A stretch of 64,000 nucleotides of DNA from JABAAI01 sp965242745 (GTDB lineage Bacteria > Spirochaetota > Leptospiria > Leptospirales > Leptonemataceae), in NCBI GenBank assembly GCA_965242745.1, contig CBDETG010000035.1:62001-126000 (forward strand), given 5' to 3'. Under the pieces are notes generated by a model that was given only the letters and a program-made list of their open reading frames with translations, ran no database searches and was not told where the DNA came from. The translations under genes were made by a program, and so were the position numbers. Shown here one piece after another: positions 1 through 9,289 of the stretch. Every line of letters starts with the position of its first letter. Position 1 is the stretch's first letter.

Positions 1-2174
1 ATCCGTCTACGGCCGCAAATGCGCCGAAGTGGTGCGGGGCTGAGGGCAACAGCGACGAGCTGCCTGTCTGCGGCACGCTGATACCGGGCCAGCGCCTCAG
101 CGCCACCATCGCAGATGGCGGAGCCTGCACGGCCCGTGACCTGAAGGACTGGCAGGACGGCGTCTGCGAGAAGACGAAGATGGGCCAGACCCGCACCTGC
201 ACAGACGGCACCGAAGGCGACGGCAGCTGCGACTGGAGCTGTCTTGGCGTGGCTGTGAAGAAATGGAGGATTGATGTTAGCTGCGTGGCCTGCAAGGCGC
301 GGACGCTCACAGAGTGGGCAAATGCTGGCTGTACTGCCCCGAATTCGGGAATACATGCGAGCAGACACGAACCTGCACGCCTGGGACAGAAGGGCAACGG
401 TGGCTGCACGTGGTCCTGCGCTGGCATTGCAGAGTCGCAGACTGGTGGCTGATGATGATTGTAAGAAGGTGACGGTGGGGCCGTGCCAGAAACGGAGCTT
501 TACGCCGAGCACGGGCTACACGAAGACCAGCACTTGTGACTATAGCACTGGCAAAAGGCTGTGGAAGAGGACTTGCCATCCTGGCAGCAAGGGCGATGGG
601 AACTGTACCTGGAGCTGTACGGGAGCAAAGACGCAGGATTGGAGAACGGATAGCAGCTGTGTGTATGTTCCGCCAGAAGATCCAGAAGACCCAGATGATC
701 CAGACCCGCCGCAGACATGTGATGAGTGCGGGGCGTGGCCTGACTGCGAAAAATACTGCGCCGATGGCAGAACTTGTCCAAATTCTAGCGGTAATTGCCC
801 GACGTGCGGCGGCTCCAAGCCCTGCGGCACTTGGCCGAATTGCAGTGATTACATCTGCGACGCTACTAGGACTTGCAGTGATTGTCCAGTATGTGAAGAG
901 TGCACTAAGGACGTGTAAGAGTCCTTGCAGGGATGCGTGCTGGATGGGACTTGCAGCTAGATCCTTGTCCGGCAGCTATGCACTAAGACGTGTACAGAGT
1001 CCGTGTAGGGTCGTGTCCGGATGGGTCTTGTGCTAGACCTTGTCCGGATAGCTGCCTGATACATGTGCGGTACTTGTAGGGATGCAGTGTTGGCATGGGT
1101 CTTGTGCGGGACCATATCCGAATTGCAGCGCTAAGAAGAGCTGCACGGGAGTCCTTGTAGCGGATACTTGTCCAACATGCAGCTTGTAGCAAGCCGTGCG
1201 GGACATTGCACTAAGGCAGCGTAAGAAGAGCTGTAGGAACGCGTCCTGCGACTTGCGGTAGACCTTGTCCAGGATAGTTGCATGAGTGCGGTACGTGGGG
1301 GAGTTGCAGGCTACGTGCTCTTATGGGCCGGCTTGCAGCTAATCCGTGTCAGACACCACCGCCGCCATGCAAAGCACCTAAGCCTGCGGGACGCCGGGTA
1401 ATTGCAGGCTAAGTGTCCACCGCCGGCAAAGCGCCTACTGCTTGCGGTACGTCCGGGGAATTGCAAGGCGTGTCCGCCGCCGTGCATGTACCTCATGGGG
1501 CAGCTGCACTTCTTCGGGTTGGGAGCACTGCATGGCTCCGGCGGGCGTCACTGAAAAGCGAGAATGTAAATATTACGGTCCATGGAGCGCTTATCGGTTC
1601 TTGTGAGACGGGCACTGGAAATACAGGACGCGCAGTGTTACAGAAGGGGGTGTGTCCTTAGCTGAACGGGAGCGGGAGAAGTGTAAATATTACGGTCCAT
1701 GGAGCGATTATGGTTCTTGTGAGACGGGCGGCTGGAAATACAGGACGCGCAGTGTTACAGAAGGGGGTGTGTCCTTAGCTCCAGAACGGGAGCGGGAGGA
1801 GTGTGAAAAATGCGGGAATTGGGGCAGCTATGGCAGCTGTGATTCGCAGGGCTGGAAGCACAGGACGAAGACCTGCTACACGGGCGGCGTCAAATCTACA
1901 AAAAGCGACAAGGCGTCTTGTAGAAAAAACGGGGCTTGGGGCGCTTGCAGTGCGATATCGGGGAAAAGGTGTCGTGACTACTGCGGAGGGTGGAGTAGTG
2001 GGGACTGAATGCGAGGATTATTGCTGTCCTAGCAACAAGCCGTGCGGGACATATCCGAATTGCAGTGCTAAGAAGAGTTGCTGGAATAATACTAAGACTT
2101 GCGGGGCTTGTCCACCACCGCCGAGTGACCCTAACCCTAACCCATGTTATAATCCTAGCAGTGGATGTGAGTGA
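1..2174 (+). pseudogene. Decayed cysteine-rich repeat protein (thrombospondin-like modules), left end outside window
   Basis: Fragments of one cysteine-rich repeat protein lie in different frames. Frame 3 is open from the left edge to 452 with motifs such as CTDGTEGDGSCDWSC. Around 330-395 the matching motif (CEQTRTCTPGTEG) is in frame 2, then the match returns to frame 3. From about 455 to 918 frame 1 carries further copies and a D/P-rich linker followed by CGTWPNC-type repeats. 919-1560 contains many degenerate TTG-TCC-GG / TGC-AG repeats with stops in all frames. 1652-2008 encodes two modules reading W..YGSC....W.YRTR, like thrombospondin type 1 repeats (W..WG.C......R.R.C). The end (2040-2174) is again in another frame. 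I infer a secreted or surface Cys-rich protein now inactivated by several indels. Neighbouring genes are intact, which argues against general sequencing error. The family is not named. Confidence 0.7.
1565..1798 (+). repeat. Two-copy 117-bp direct repeat
   Basis: The stretch beginning TGTAAATATTACGGTCC at 1565 recurs at 1682, so the period is 117 bp. The copies differ by a few small indels (for example GCGCTTATCGG versus GCGATTATGG) that put copy 1 out of frame while copy 2 stays open. It encodes the thrombospondin-like module of the decayed Cys-rich gene. Confidence 0.8.
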
Positions 2175-2268
2175 TCGTCAGAGCAAGTTCAGAAGCCTTT
2201 TCGGGTGGAAGCAAAGCGCGCAATGCACGCTTTGCCGTGATCTAAGGCGCGGCGGCTGCAGGGCTATG

Positions 2269-3669
2269 TCAAAGCGGGGGCCAAAACTGAAAAGCAAGAT
2301 AGGCCAGGCCCAGAAAAAGGAAGAAGCCCATGATCTCCGTGCAGGTTGTAACTAAAATAGCAGAACCAAAGGCGGGGTCGATTTTGAAGAGGCGCAGTAA
2401 TGGCGGGATCAAAGTACCAGAGGAGGCTGCAACCAGAAAGTTTATCATCAGAGCAATGCAGATAATAGAGCTGAGCAAAAAGTTCTGCGTGATGCTGTAG
2501 ACAAGCAAAGCTGTAAGGCCTCCTATGCAGATGCCATTGCTAAGCCCTATGTACAATTCACGCAGCAGCCTCTTGCGCATTTCACGCCAGGGGGCGTCAC
2601 CTAAGGCAATATGACGTATGGCAAGCGCCATGGACTGTCCCCCTGCGCTTCCTCCCAGGCTGGCGACCACAGGCATGAGCGCTGCAAGCAAAAGCGCTTT
2701 TTCTATGGTCTGTTCAAATAAGCGGATAACGGCAGCGGAAAGAAAGGCTGTAAAGAGATTCAAAAGTAGCCAGCTGCTCCTTTGCAAAATGGAGCGCCAA
2801 AAAGAATCATACAAGGCATGCTCTGATACGCCGCCCATTCTTAAAATATCTTCACTGGCTTCTTCCTGTACAACTTGCAGTACATCGTCTGCCGTAATAC
2901 GGCCGAGCAGCTTGCCCTTGCTGTTTACTACAGGGGCGCTGATAAAATCATAGCGGGTAAAAAACTGCGCTACTTCTTCCTGGTCTGTATCTACAAGTAT
3001 GGGCCTTAGGCTTTCTTCCATGTTGTTCTTCGCCTTGCTTTTCGGGTTTGCCAAGATAAGCTTCGTTAAAGGAATATGGCCCAGATATGCGTTTTTTGCG
3101 TCTACGACAAAGACAGTGTGTATGTTTTCTTTGTCGCGATTTTTGCGTAATATCTGGATAGCCTTGTGAATCGTATCTTCTTTCTTTACGGCGACATATT
3201 CCTTTCTCATCATTGCGCCGGCCGTATGAGGCGCATAGCCTAGCAGCTCTCCTATGCGCACACTCTGGACCGAAGGCAGCTTCTCTAAAAGGAGCTGCGT
3301 ATCTTCCTTAGACATATGCCCCAAGATATCCGCAGCATGCGCAGAGCTGAGGGCGGCGATAATAGGGATCAGGTCCTCTGTACTGAGAGCTTTGAGATAT
3401 TGTTCACAAGTGGGGCCGTGCAGCTCTGCTAAGACTTCTCCCTTGCTTTTGTTAGAGAGGCGCTTGAAAAGCCCAAAGCCGCTTTCGAAACTCTGGTGTT
3501 CTAAAAGAAAGGCTATATCAGATGGATATAATTCTTCGAGCAGGGCTTTGAGCTCATGTTTTTGGCCCTGCCCTTGTAAATTCGTTAAATATGCCTGCCA
3601 AGCCTCGTCTTCTCTGTGAAGAGCAAGGGCGCCCAAAGATGCAAAGGCTTTCTCCTGCTTGCTTTGCAT
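2269..3669 (-). CDS. mgtE: Magnesium channel/transporter MgtE
   Basis: Mg2+ channel of the inner membrane; 466 aa, close to the usual 450-475. Order: MgtE N-terminal helical domain (about 30-135), paired CBS domains (about 140-265), short plug helix, then five transmembrane helices (about 290-460). The family motif MPVVASLGGSAGGQS begins the pore region. The last helix reads TTCTEIMGF where characterised MgtE proteins have an Asp that lines the Mg2+ site (TDxxGF-type; Asp432 in Thermus); here it is Glu445. ATG start; no strong Shine-Dalgarno. It stands alone, 52 bp downstream of the flagellar rod gene on the same strand. Family assignment is firm; ion preference is inferred. Confidence 0.93.
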   Translation of the reverse strand: MQSKQEKAFASLGALALHREDEAWQAYLTNLQGQGQKHELKALLEELYPSDIAFLLEHQSFESGFGLFKRLSNKSKGEVLAELHGPTCEQYLKALSTEDLIPIIAALSSAHAADILGHMSKEDTQLLLEKLPSVQSVRIGELLGYAPHTAGAMMRKEYVAVKKEDTIHKAIQILRKNRDKENIHTVFVVDAKNAYLGHIPLTKLILANPKSKAKNNMEESLRPILVDTDQEEVAQFFTRYDFISAPVVNSKGKLLGRITADDVLQVVQEEASEDILRMGGVSEHALYDSFWRSILQRSSWLLLNLFTAFLSAAVIRLFEQTIEKALLLAALMPVVASLGGSAGGQSMALAIRHIALGDAPWREMRKRLLRELYIGLSNGICIGGLTALLVYSITQNFLLSSIICIALMINFLVAASSGTLIPPLLRLFKIDPAFGSAILVTTCTEIMGFFLFLGLAYLAFQFWPPL

Positions 3670-3721
3670 GGTATAAGGCTATAGTGAGAGCTGCATTCCT
3701 AACACGCGCGCTTGCTCAATT

Positions 3722-4591
3722 TCAACGTATTACTTCATTGATAAGCTTGCCAAGTAATTGGTCATGGCTGCTAAGGCTTCTTTGGCTGGCTTCATAGCTG
3801 CGCTGTACGGCTATCATGTCTACCATCTGGCGCACTAAATTGACATTCGAGCTTTCGAGAAAACCCTGGAATATATGAGCCTGCATCTCAGTTCCCAGGT
3901 CCTCAAATCTTGCCATGGGGCCTGAGGCGCTGTTTGTCACATAAAGGCTCTCGCCTTGTTTTTTTAGTTCACGAGGATATTCTACAGTACGTATTTTGAT
4001 CTTATCCAATACAACTGCCTCAGACCAATCATTGTTTTTTTCACCGACTCCGGCCTCGGGATCATTTCCGAAAATCGCATTGATCCATATCTCGCCATTC
4101 TCACGAATCAAAAAATTATGCTTATGTATCTGTAGAAGGCCCTTCTCGCCCATCAGCGGATAGCCCTTAGCATTTACGATATGGCCGTTTTTATTGAGAC
4201 TAAAAGCCCCATTGCGGGTCAAAGTTTCTCCCTTTTCTGTCATCACAACAAAGAAAGCAGGCCGTTCATTCCCTCTGTCGTCTATCATGAGGTCCAGCGG
4301 ATTAGATGTTCTCTTGGCGGCGCCTTGTCCAAAACGCACATAATTTTCATGAAACTCTACGCCTAAGCCCAATTTGCCCACGAAGGGCGCCAGGTCAAAA
4401 GAGCCCATGGGAACATGTCCTAGGCCGTCTTCTCTCGTCCGTCTGATAAGCAAAGCTGGAAAGCTTTTGGCAAGGGCTTCCTCCGATTTGTAAGCAGTTG
4501 TATCCACGTTTGCCAGATTATTTGCTATGCTGTCCATGCGATGTTGATTCATCACCATGGCGCTTGCGCCCGTATAAAGCCCTCGAATCAT
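3722..4591 (-). CDS. flgF: Flagellar basal-body rod protein FlgF/FlgG type
   Basis: Rod component of the flagellar basal body, exported by the flagellar type III system. The conserved N-terminus MIRGLYTGASAMVMNQHRMD plus ANNLANVDTTAYK is the rod/hook signature. The C-terminus contains GFLESSNVNLVRQMVDMI and ends LLGKLINEVIR, typical of FlgF/FlgG. Length is 289 aa from ATG 4591. The frame is open for 59 more codons upstream, but family members begin MIRG. No flagellar neighbours are in the window; spirochaetes often keep two adjacent rod genes, so this one is isolated or its partner is elsewhere. FlgF is preferred over FlgG because of length and the LLIRR...G...PLGS-like segment, but this is not certain. 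Confidence 0.88.
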   Translation of the reverse strand: MIRGLYTGASAMVMNQHRMDSIANNLANVDTTAYKSEEALAKSFPALLIRRTREDGLGHVPMGSFDLAPFVGKLGLGVEFHENYVRFGQGAAKRTSNPLDLMIDDRGNERPAFFVVMTEKGETLTRNGAFSLNKNGHIVNAKGYPLMGEKGLLQIHKHNFLIRENGEIWINAIFGNDPEAGVGEKNNDWSEAVVLDKIKIRTVEYPRELKKQGESLYVTNSASGPMARFEDLGTEMQAHIFQGFLESSNVNLVRQMVDMIAVQRSYEASQRSLSSHDQLLGKLINEVIR

Positions 4592-4601
4592 AATAGTAGT
4601 A

Positions 4602-4616
4602 TTATCGGCCCTCCTT
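4602..4616 (-). promoter_or_regulatory. Sigma-28-like GCCGATAA octamer and AAGGAGG upstream of flgF
   Basis: On the minus strand AAGGAGG (4616-4610) is directly followed by GCCGATAA (4609-4602), then 10 bases and the flgF ATG. GCCGATAA is the exact -10 octamer of flagellar sigma-28 promoters, but a correctly spaced TAAA is missing (the nearest TAAA is about 10 bases upstream instead of 15). If AAGGAGG is the ribosome site instead, its 18-base spacing to the ATG is long. The two readings exclude each other on one transcript. Confidence 0.35.
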
Positions 4617-4640
4617 AGTTTTATAGTACAAGTATTTTCG

Positions 4641-4670
4641 TTGACACTGCTTAGGATAATTCCATATGTC
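4641..4670 (+). promoter_or_regulatory. Possible sigma-70 promoter for the ATP-grasp gene
   Basis: A perfect TTGACA at 4641-4646 is followed 18 bases later by TATGTC, a weak -10. It lies in the divergent spacer about 70-100 bases upstream of the plus-strand gene. Only the -35 is convincing. Confidence 0.25.
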
Positions 4671-4740
4671 AGGCTAAGAGCCCGGCCCGAAACTAGGCTC
4701 AGCGTTTTGCGCTTCGGGCGCCATAAAGGGTGCAGACTCC

Positions 4741-6087
4741 ATGGACGGGCTTTGGGGGCGTACTTCAAAGATGGGATTATTCAGTAAAAAACAGCAGGCA
4801 GAGCCCCAGGCGCAGGCTTACTTTCTTTCTTTGGGAGCAGGCCAAAACCAAGCCCCCTTACTTGAGGCGGCGCATCAGATGGGCTATCAAACGATAGCGG
4901 TAGATAAAAATACCAATGCGCCCGCTTTCAAAGCCGTGGACCTGCATATGTACAGCAGCGTCTTAAGACCAAAAAAAATACTGGCAGGCCTGCAAAAAAA
5001 CATGCCTCTGGAAAGCGAAGTGCACGGCATAGGCTGCCGCTCTTATGGCAGGGCGACGCTTTCTACGGCTATATTAGCAGAAAAGCTCTCTTTGCCTGGG
5101 GCAGGCCTAAGAGCCGCTCGTCTCCTGCAAAATAAAATACGAATCAAAGACCTTGCCAAAAATCTAGAAATCCCTACTGCGCCAAGTTACATTCTTGAAA
5201 AAACAGAACAAAAAAGACACCTGCAGGCTCATCATGCTATACGCAACTGGCAGAAACGTCTGCCTCTGATCGCAAGGCCTATTATGGGGCACGCCAAGCA
5301 GGGCCTCAGGTATCTAGGCAATCTCCATGCAATGCGTAAGTTTCTAAACGAGCATTCCCTCAGCGCTTCCAGGTATTACCTGCTTGATAAGTATATAGAA
5401 GGAAGAGAAGTAACAGTTATGGGCTTTGTGGAAAAGGGAACATTCATCCTGCTTGGAATCATAGAAAAGCATACGGCTAAGGAGGCTCCTCACTTTATAG
5501 ACCTGGCGCATTCCTATCCCTTTCGTATCACAAGCAAAGCCGGGCAGCTAGAAGCAGATCAAGAAACGAAAAAAGTAGAACAAAGCTTGTGCAGGTACAT
5601 GCAGAGCATTTGTGACGCAACGCAAATAAACTACAGTCCTATTCTGGGAGAATTCTTGATCGCCAAAATAAATGATAAGCCTGCTCCATATCTGATTGAA
5701 TGCATCCCGGAGACGGGAGGGGAATACCTTGCTGACTACCTGCTGCCCACGGTCTTAGGCCGTTCATACTTTCATGACTTGGTACGCATTTATACCGGGC
5801 AGGCCATACAAAAAGAAAACAACTCTGCCAAATCACAAGTGCGCATCTCGTTTATTCCACAAAAAGAAGGGCGTCTGCAAAGACTAGAGTTCCCTAAGGG
5901 CATTGAGAAACATCCCAATTTTCTTTTTGCAAGTTATCTAAAAAAAGAAGGGGATTATACAAGCTTTCAAAGAGCAAACTTGGATCGTCTGGCTGTCTTT
6001 GCTTTGCAAGCGCCTATAGACTCGCAGCAGGACCTGGCACAGGAGGCAAAGCAAATCTTGCAGCAAAGCATAGTAGAATACTACTAA
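4741..6087 (+). CDS. ATP-grasp domain enzyme (carbamoyl-phosphate-synthase/PurK-like ligase)
   Basis: 448 aa. The N-terminal pre-ATP-grasp Rossmann-like part has FLSLGAGQNQAPLLEAAHQMG, then LPGAGLRAARLLQNKIRIKD, the usual entry to the ATP-grasp fold (residues about 115-330) with YIEGREVTVMGFV in the nucleotide lobe and LIECIPETGG in the metal-binding lobe. Such proteins join a carboxylate to an amine via an acyl phosphate; substrate cannot be read from the sequence. It is divergent to flgF with no pathway neighbours. The start is either ATG 4741 or ATG 4771 (MGLFSKK); AAAGGG 10 bases before 4741 slightly favours the first. Confidence 0.75.
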   Translation: MDGLWGRTSKMGLFSKKQQAEPQAQAYFLSLGAGQNQAPLLEAAHQMGYQTIAVDKNTNAPAFKAVDLHMYSSVLRPKKILAGLQKNMPLESEVHGIGCRSYGRATLSTAILAEKLSLPGAGLRAARLLQNKIRIKDLAKNLEIPTAPSYILEKTEQKRHLQAHHAIRNWQKRLPLIARPIMGHAKQGLRYLGNLHAMRKFLNEHSLSASRYYLLDKYIEGREVTVMGFVEKGTFILLGIIEKHTAKEAPHFIDLAHSYPFRITSKAGQLEADQETKKVEQSLCRYMQSICDATQINYSPILGEFLIAKINDKPAPYLIECIPETGGEYLADYLLPTVLGRSYFHDLVRIYTGQAIQKENNSAKSQVRISFIPQKEGRLQRLEFPKGIEKHPNFLFASYLKKEGDYTSFQRANLDRLAVFALQAPIDSQQDLAQEAKQILQQSIVEYY

Positions 6088-6111
6088 AAGCAGGCAGGCT
6101 TCTCTTAGCTG

Positions 6112-7284
6112 CTACTCCAGCTCGGCAGAGGCCTTTGGCAGCGCTTTTTTGGTCACGAAAGCGCCGAGCTCCTTGATTTTTTCAGCACGACTCATTACAG
6201 AACCGCGCCCGCTGATGAGTTTTTTCTGCGCCTCTTCGTAAGTATCGCGCGCCTGCTTTAACCTCTCTCCGACCTTTTCTAAGTCACTGCCAAAACCAGC
6301 TATCTTATTGAGAAATGTATTCACTTCATGGATAATCTTTTCAATATTACTTTCTCGCTGCTCAGCGCTCCAGGCTATATGAATGCTTTTGAGATGCGTA
6401 AAGAGCGTTGTGGGTCCCGCCAGTACTATGTTATTCTGAAAGGCAAAATCCTGCAAATCAGGATCTACTTTCAGAGCCTCCGCAAAGGCGCTTTCAATCG
6501 GGATGAACATAATTGTCGCATCCAAAGTACGAATGCCAGGCAAGTTTAAGTATTTACCACTAAGATCACGGATATAAGAGCGTATTGCTTTAGCGTGTTC
6601 CTTTAAATACAGCTCTTTTTGACTCTGGCTCTCAGTCCCGATGGCCTCATTGTACTTGAGCAAGGCCAGCTTCGCATCAATGACAACATCACGCTCACGA
6701 GGCAGGCGAATGAGCGCATCCAGCCGCAAATTCTGTCCATTCTTGCGAACAGAATGCTGCAGCTCATATTCACGCCCCTCTGTTAAACCACTTACTTCTA
6801 GAACTTTCTGCAGGATCATCTCACCCCATGCTCCTCTTTGCTGTGGAGAGCCTTTCAAAGCGATGGTAAGTTGTTTGGCATCACCGCTTAGCTGCTGATT
6901 CAAGTTCTGCAGCTCTTGCAGCTTTGTGAGTAAGGAAGACCTGTCTTCTAGATTTTTCTCATGAACTGCTTCCACTTTTCTTTGGAATTCCCCCACCTGC
7001 TCGCGCAATGGCTTTAGCAAAGACTGGTTGGCATCTGTGAACTTCTTCCCCTGCTCATCGAAGATGCGATTTGCAAGGTTTTCAAACTCATTTTTGATCT
7101 CGTGTTTCATTTGCCCGCGTTTTTCCTTTTCGTCTTGCAATGCGTTCAGATAACCTTGAAGCTTAGCCTGCTCAGCCTTAGCCTGCATAAAGTTTTGGCG
7201 CAGACGGAAGTGGCGCAAGGCAAGAAGTAGCAAAAGCGCAAGCAGGAGCGCAGACAAAAGGATCAGAGAATTTTCAAATAGCAT
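6112..7284 (-). CDS. rmuC: DNA recombination protein RmuC homologue
   Basis: N-terminal membrane helix (residues about 5-25 from this start), long coiled coil (about 30-170), then the RmuC nuclease-like domain with ALKGSPQQRGAWGEMIL, RLPRERDVVIDAKLALLKY and IMFIPIESAFAEALK, all hallmark motifs. RmuC limits inversions at short inverted repeats, which may matter in this palindrome-rich genome (inference). Length from ATG 7284 is 390 aa. The frame stays open to 7410, but that ATG lies inside a dispersed repeat and gives an implausible leader; ATG 7323 is another option. Convergent with the ATP-grasp gene. Confidence 0.88.
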   Translation of the reverse strand: MLFENSLILLSALLLALLLLLALRHFRLRQNFMQAKAEQAKLQGYLNALQDEKEKRGQMKHEIKNEFENLANRIFDEQGKKFTDANQSLLKPLREQVGEFQRKVEAVHEKNLEDRSSLLTKLQELQNLNQQLSGDAKQLTIALKGSPQQRGAWGEMILQKVLEVSGLTEGREYELQHSVRKNGQNLRLDALIRLPRERDVVIDAKLALLKYNEAIGTESQSQKELYLKEHAKAIRSYIRDLSGKYLNLPGIRTLDATIMFIPIESAFAEALKVDPDLQDFAFQNNIVLAGPTTLFTHLKSIHIAWSAEQRESNIEKIIHEVNTFLNKIAGFGSDLEKVGERLKQARDTYEEAQKKLISGRGSVMSRAEKIKELGAFVTKKALPKASAELE

Positions 7285-7384
7285 AGGGACTTGTGCTGCG
7301 GGCAAGAATGAGCTACTAGTCATAGTATGGAAGTCTCGTATGTAAGACAAGCAAAATTTGCTGTCATAGCAACATGAATAAGTA

Positions 7385-7600
7385 AGGTCTGCCGCCTCGA
7401 GACTGTACATACCAGAACAAGCCCGGCAACGTTTCAGAGCTGCAACACAGGCCTAATGCCCATTCTGGAGCTGTACATACTAGAACAATCCAGTGCAAGG
7501 CATAGGCATTGCGTCCCGAGCACAGGAGGTGCGAGAGTCTGGCGCTAAGAATGGCAAACCTACAGGGCTAACAATAGGGATATGGTTTTTGCTGGAGCTG
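7385..7600. repeat. Dispersed palindromic repeat, copy 1
   Basis: Contains TGTACATACCAGAACAAGCC, then CAATCCAGTGCAAGGCATAG followed by GCATTGCG, and GTGCGAGAGTCTGGCGCTAA. The same modules, in either orientation, recur at 19573-21720, 33715-34270, 40633-40690, 45210-45310, 59260-59350 and 60590-60625. It fills the gap between rmuC and pgsA. Confidence 0.8.
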
Positions 7601-7632
7601 TGCCTATGAGCTGCCGGGCGCAGACTTCCTTT

Positions 7633-8388
7633 TTAAGACGGGGATTTTTTTGTGCGCCATGAGCTTGGGAGCACAGCAGGATAGGGAGGAAGTAGAAGGG
7701 CATAGTTGCTGTAAAGGTAGCGCAAACCGGAAACAAGGCTGAGCAGGGTCATGATAAGCATAACAAAGTAAGGCAGGAAACTGGCCAGCGCAAAGGCAAG
7801 GTCCTCTCTAAGGAGGGTGCCTGCAAAAAAGCTTTCCATATTGCTAAAGGCAACTTTCCAGGTGCCCAGTCCATAGTTTTCTTTCTCTTGCTTATACATT
7901 TCGTTGATCCGAAAGCTTTCTTTATAGCTGAGAAGCAGCAGGCCTGTCAAGATGCACAATATGCCGATCATTTGAAAAGCTGTTTTGAATTTGCTAAAGG
8001 CGGAGGTCCTAAGGCTGCTGCCCTTCTTAATGGCCAAGTAACGCAGGATGCTGATCAATATATCTCTTCCAAGGATAGCTAAGACCATCCATAGCTGTAC
8101 CTGCTCACTAAGGGCTAAGAAGCTCAGCAGGGCGCCCGCAGCCAGAATTTTATCTGCCAGAGGATCCAAAAAACGGCCGAATTCCGTTTCTTGAGCGTAC
8201 TTTCTGGCAAAATAACCGTCCAGCAGATCTGTAAGAGAGGAAAGGACAAAAATCCCGAAGGCTAGCTGTCTTGGCCACATTTCAGGCTGTACAAGTAAAT
8301 AGATGAACAAAGGTACAGAAATAACGCGAAAGAGCGTCAAAGCATTAGGGAGGTTCAAAACAATTTGCATATACTCATGCACGCCCAT
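7633..8388 (-). CDS. pgsA: CDP-diacylglycerol-glycerol-3-phosphate 3-phosphatidyltransferase
   Basis: Makes phosphatidylglycerol phosphate from CDP-diacylglycerol at the inner membrane. The CDP-alcohol phosphotransferase signature D(x2)DG(x2)AR(x8)G(x3)D(x3)D is complete: DLLDGYFAR, then G, D and D in GRFLDPLAD. Several hydrophobic helices (about 10-30, 40-60, 85-110, 125-150, 195-225) fit. ATG 8388 is chosen (251 aa); a TTG five codons upstream is possible. The C-terminus has an added stretch after helix 5 rich in Tyr, Pro and Ser. PgsA is preferred to phosphatidylserine synthase because of the LPNALTLFRV start, typical of PgsA. Confidence 0.88.
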   Translation of the reverse strand: MGVHEYMQIVLNLPNALTLFRVISVPLFIYLLVQPEMWPRQLAFGIFVLSSLTDLLDGYFARKYAQETEFGRFLDPLADKILAAGALLSFLALSEQVQLWMVLAILGRDILISILRYLAIKKGSSLRTSAFSKFKTAFQMIGILCILTGLLLLSYKESFRINEMYKQEKENYGLGTWKVAFSNMESFFAGTLLREDLAFALASFLPYFVMLIMTLLSLVSGLRYLYSNYALLLPPYPAVLPSSWRTKKSPS

Positions 8389-8450
8389 GCGGCTTTTAGA
8401 CAATTTAGGCAGATAGAAGCAAAACTAGTAAGGGGACAATCTCAAAAAAG

Positions 8451-9167
8451 CTATTGGTAAAGCAAGTATCTTATTTGCTCTTTTGCCTGCTGCGTATAAT
8501 GCTCGCTGGCTATATCAGCTATGAGACTCCCTTCTTTTAAGAAAAGATAACGCCTTGCAAGGGCATGGTCTTCAAAAAATGTCTCCGTATGCGTAGCTGC
8601 AAGGATCATGCTGCCTCTTTGCAGGGCTTCTCTTAAAAGACTCCGCAAAAAAGCCATGCCTTCTACGTCTAAGGCCGTTAAGGGCTCATCCAAGAAAAGC
8701 ATTGCGGGTTTATGCAGAACGCTTCGGATCAAGCCAAGTCTTTGCTGATAGCCGCGCGAGAGGGAGCGCACGCTTTGCCCTAAGCAATGCTCCATCTTGG
8801 CAAGCTCCAGCAAATGCAAAAGATAGCCGTCTAACTTCCCGCTTCGTCCTTTGCAAAAGGAATTCGCATAAATATTTTGAAAGAAAAGCAGGTTTTCATA
8901 GACTTTCATATCATAAAAAAGTCCGATTGCATGGCCCAAAAAACCCGCTTGGCTCACATAGTCTTTAGGATCAGCCCTCTTCCCATTCCAAATAATACTC
9001 CCCTCGTAATGCAGGGATGCTTTGCATAGGCTCTGTAAAAGAGTGGATTTACCTGCGCCATTAGGTCCCAGCAGGCATGTAAGCTGCGCTCCAGGGAATT
9101 CTACGTCTATATTGTTTAGTACAAAACGATGGCCGATGCGGCAGGCAAATCCTTCTAAACGCAGCAT
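8451..9167 (-). CDS. ABC transporter ATP-binding protein
   Basis: Stand-alone ABC ATPase of about 238 aa. Walker A GPNGAGKST, signature LSRGYQQRL, Walker B AMLFLDEP and switch histidine in ATHT are all present. The Q-loop region reads VSQAGFLGHAIGLFYDM, resembling CcmA/heme-export or multidrug-type ATPases. No permease partner is adjacent, so substrate is unknown. ATG 9167 (MLRLEGFACRIG) is chosen; a TTG at 9203 with a weak AAGG would add 12 residues. It may be co-transcribed with pgsA (62 bp apart). Confidence 0.85.
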   Translation of the reverse strand: MLRLEGFACRIGHRFVLNNIDVEFPGAQLTCLLGPNGAGKSTLLQSLCKASLHYEGSIIWNGKRADPKDYVSQAGFLGHAIGLFYDMKVYENLLFFQNIYANSFCKGRSGKLDGYLLHLLELAKMEHCLGQSVRSLSRGYQQRLGLIRSVLHKPAMLFLDEPLTALDVEGMAFLRSLLREALQRGSMILAATHTETFFEDHALARRYLFLKEGSLIADIASEHYTQQAKEQIRYLLYQ

Positions 9168-9289
9168 AAGGGGCGCAAATAAGAGAAGACTAAGATGGCG
9201 CAAGCGCCTTAAAAATGACTGCTGCTATGCCTGTCTCATACAAGCCTGAGCAGGCCAGGCCCAGGCCTTCTTTTGCAGGGGCGCTTGGG

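Noticed and set aside
2211..2235. Terminator hairpin GCAAAGCG...CGCTTTGC
   Set aside because: Good 8-bp stem but no U-run on either strand.
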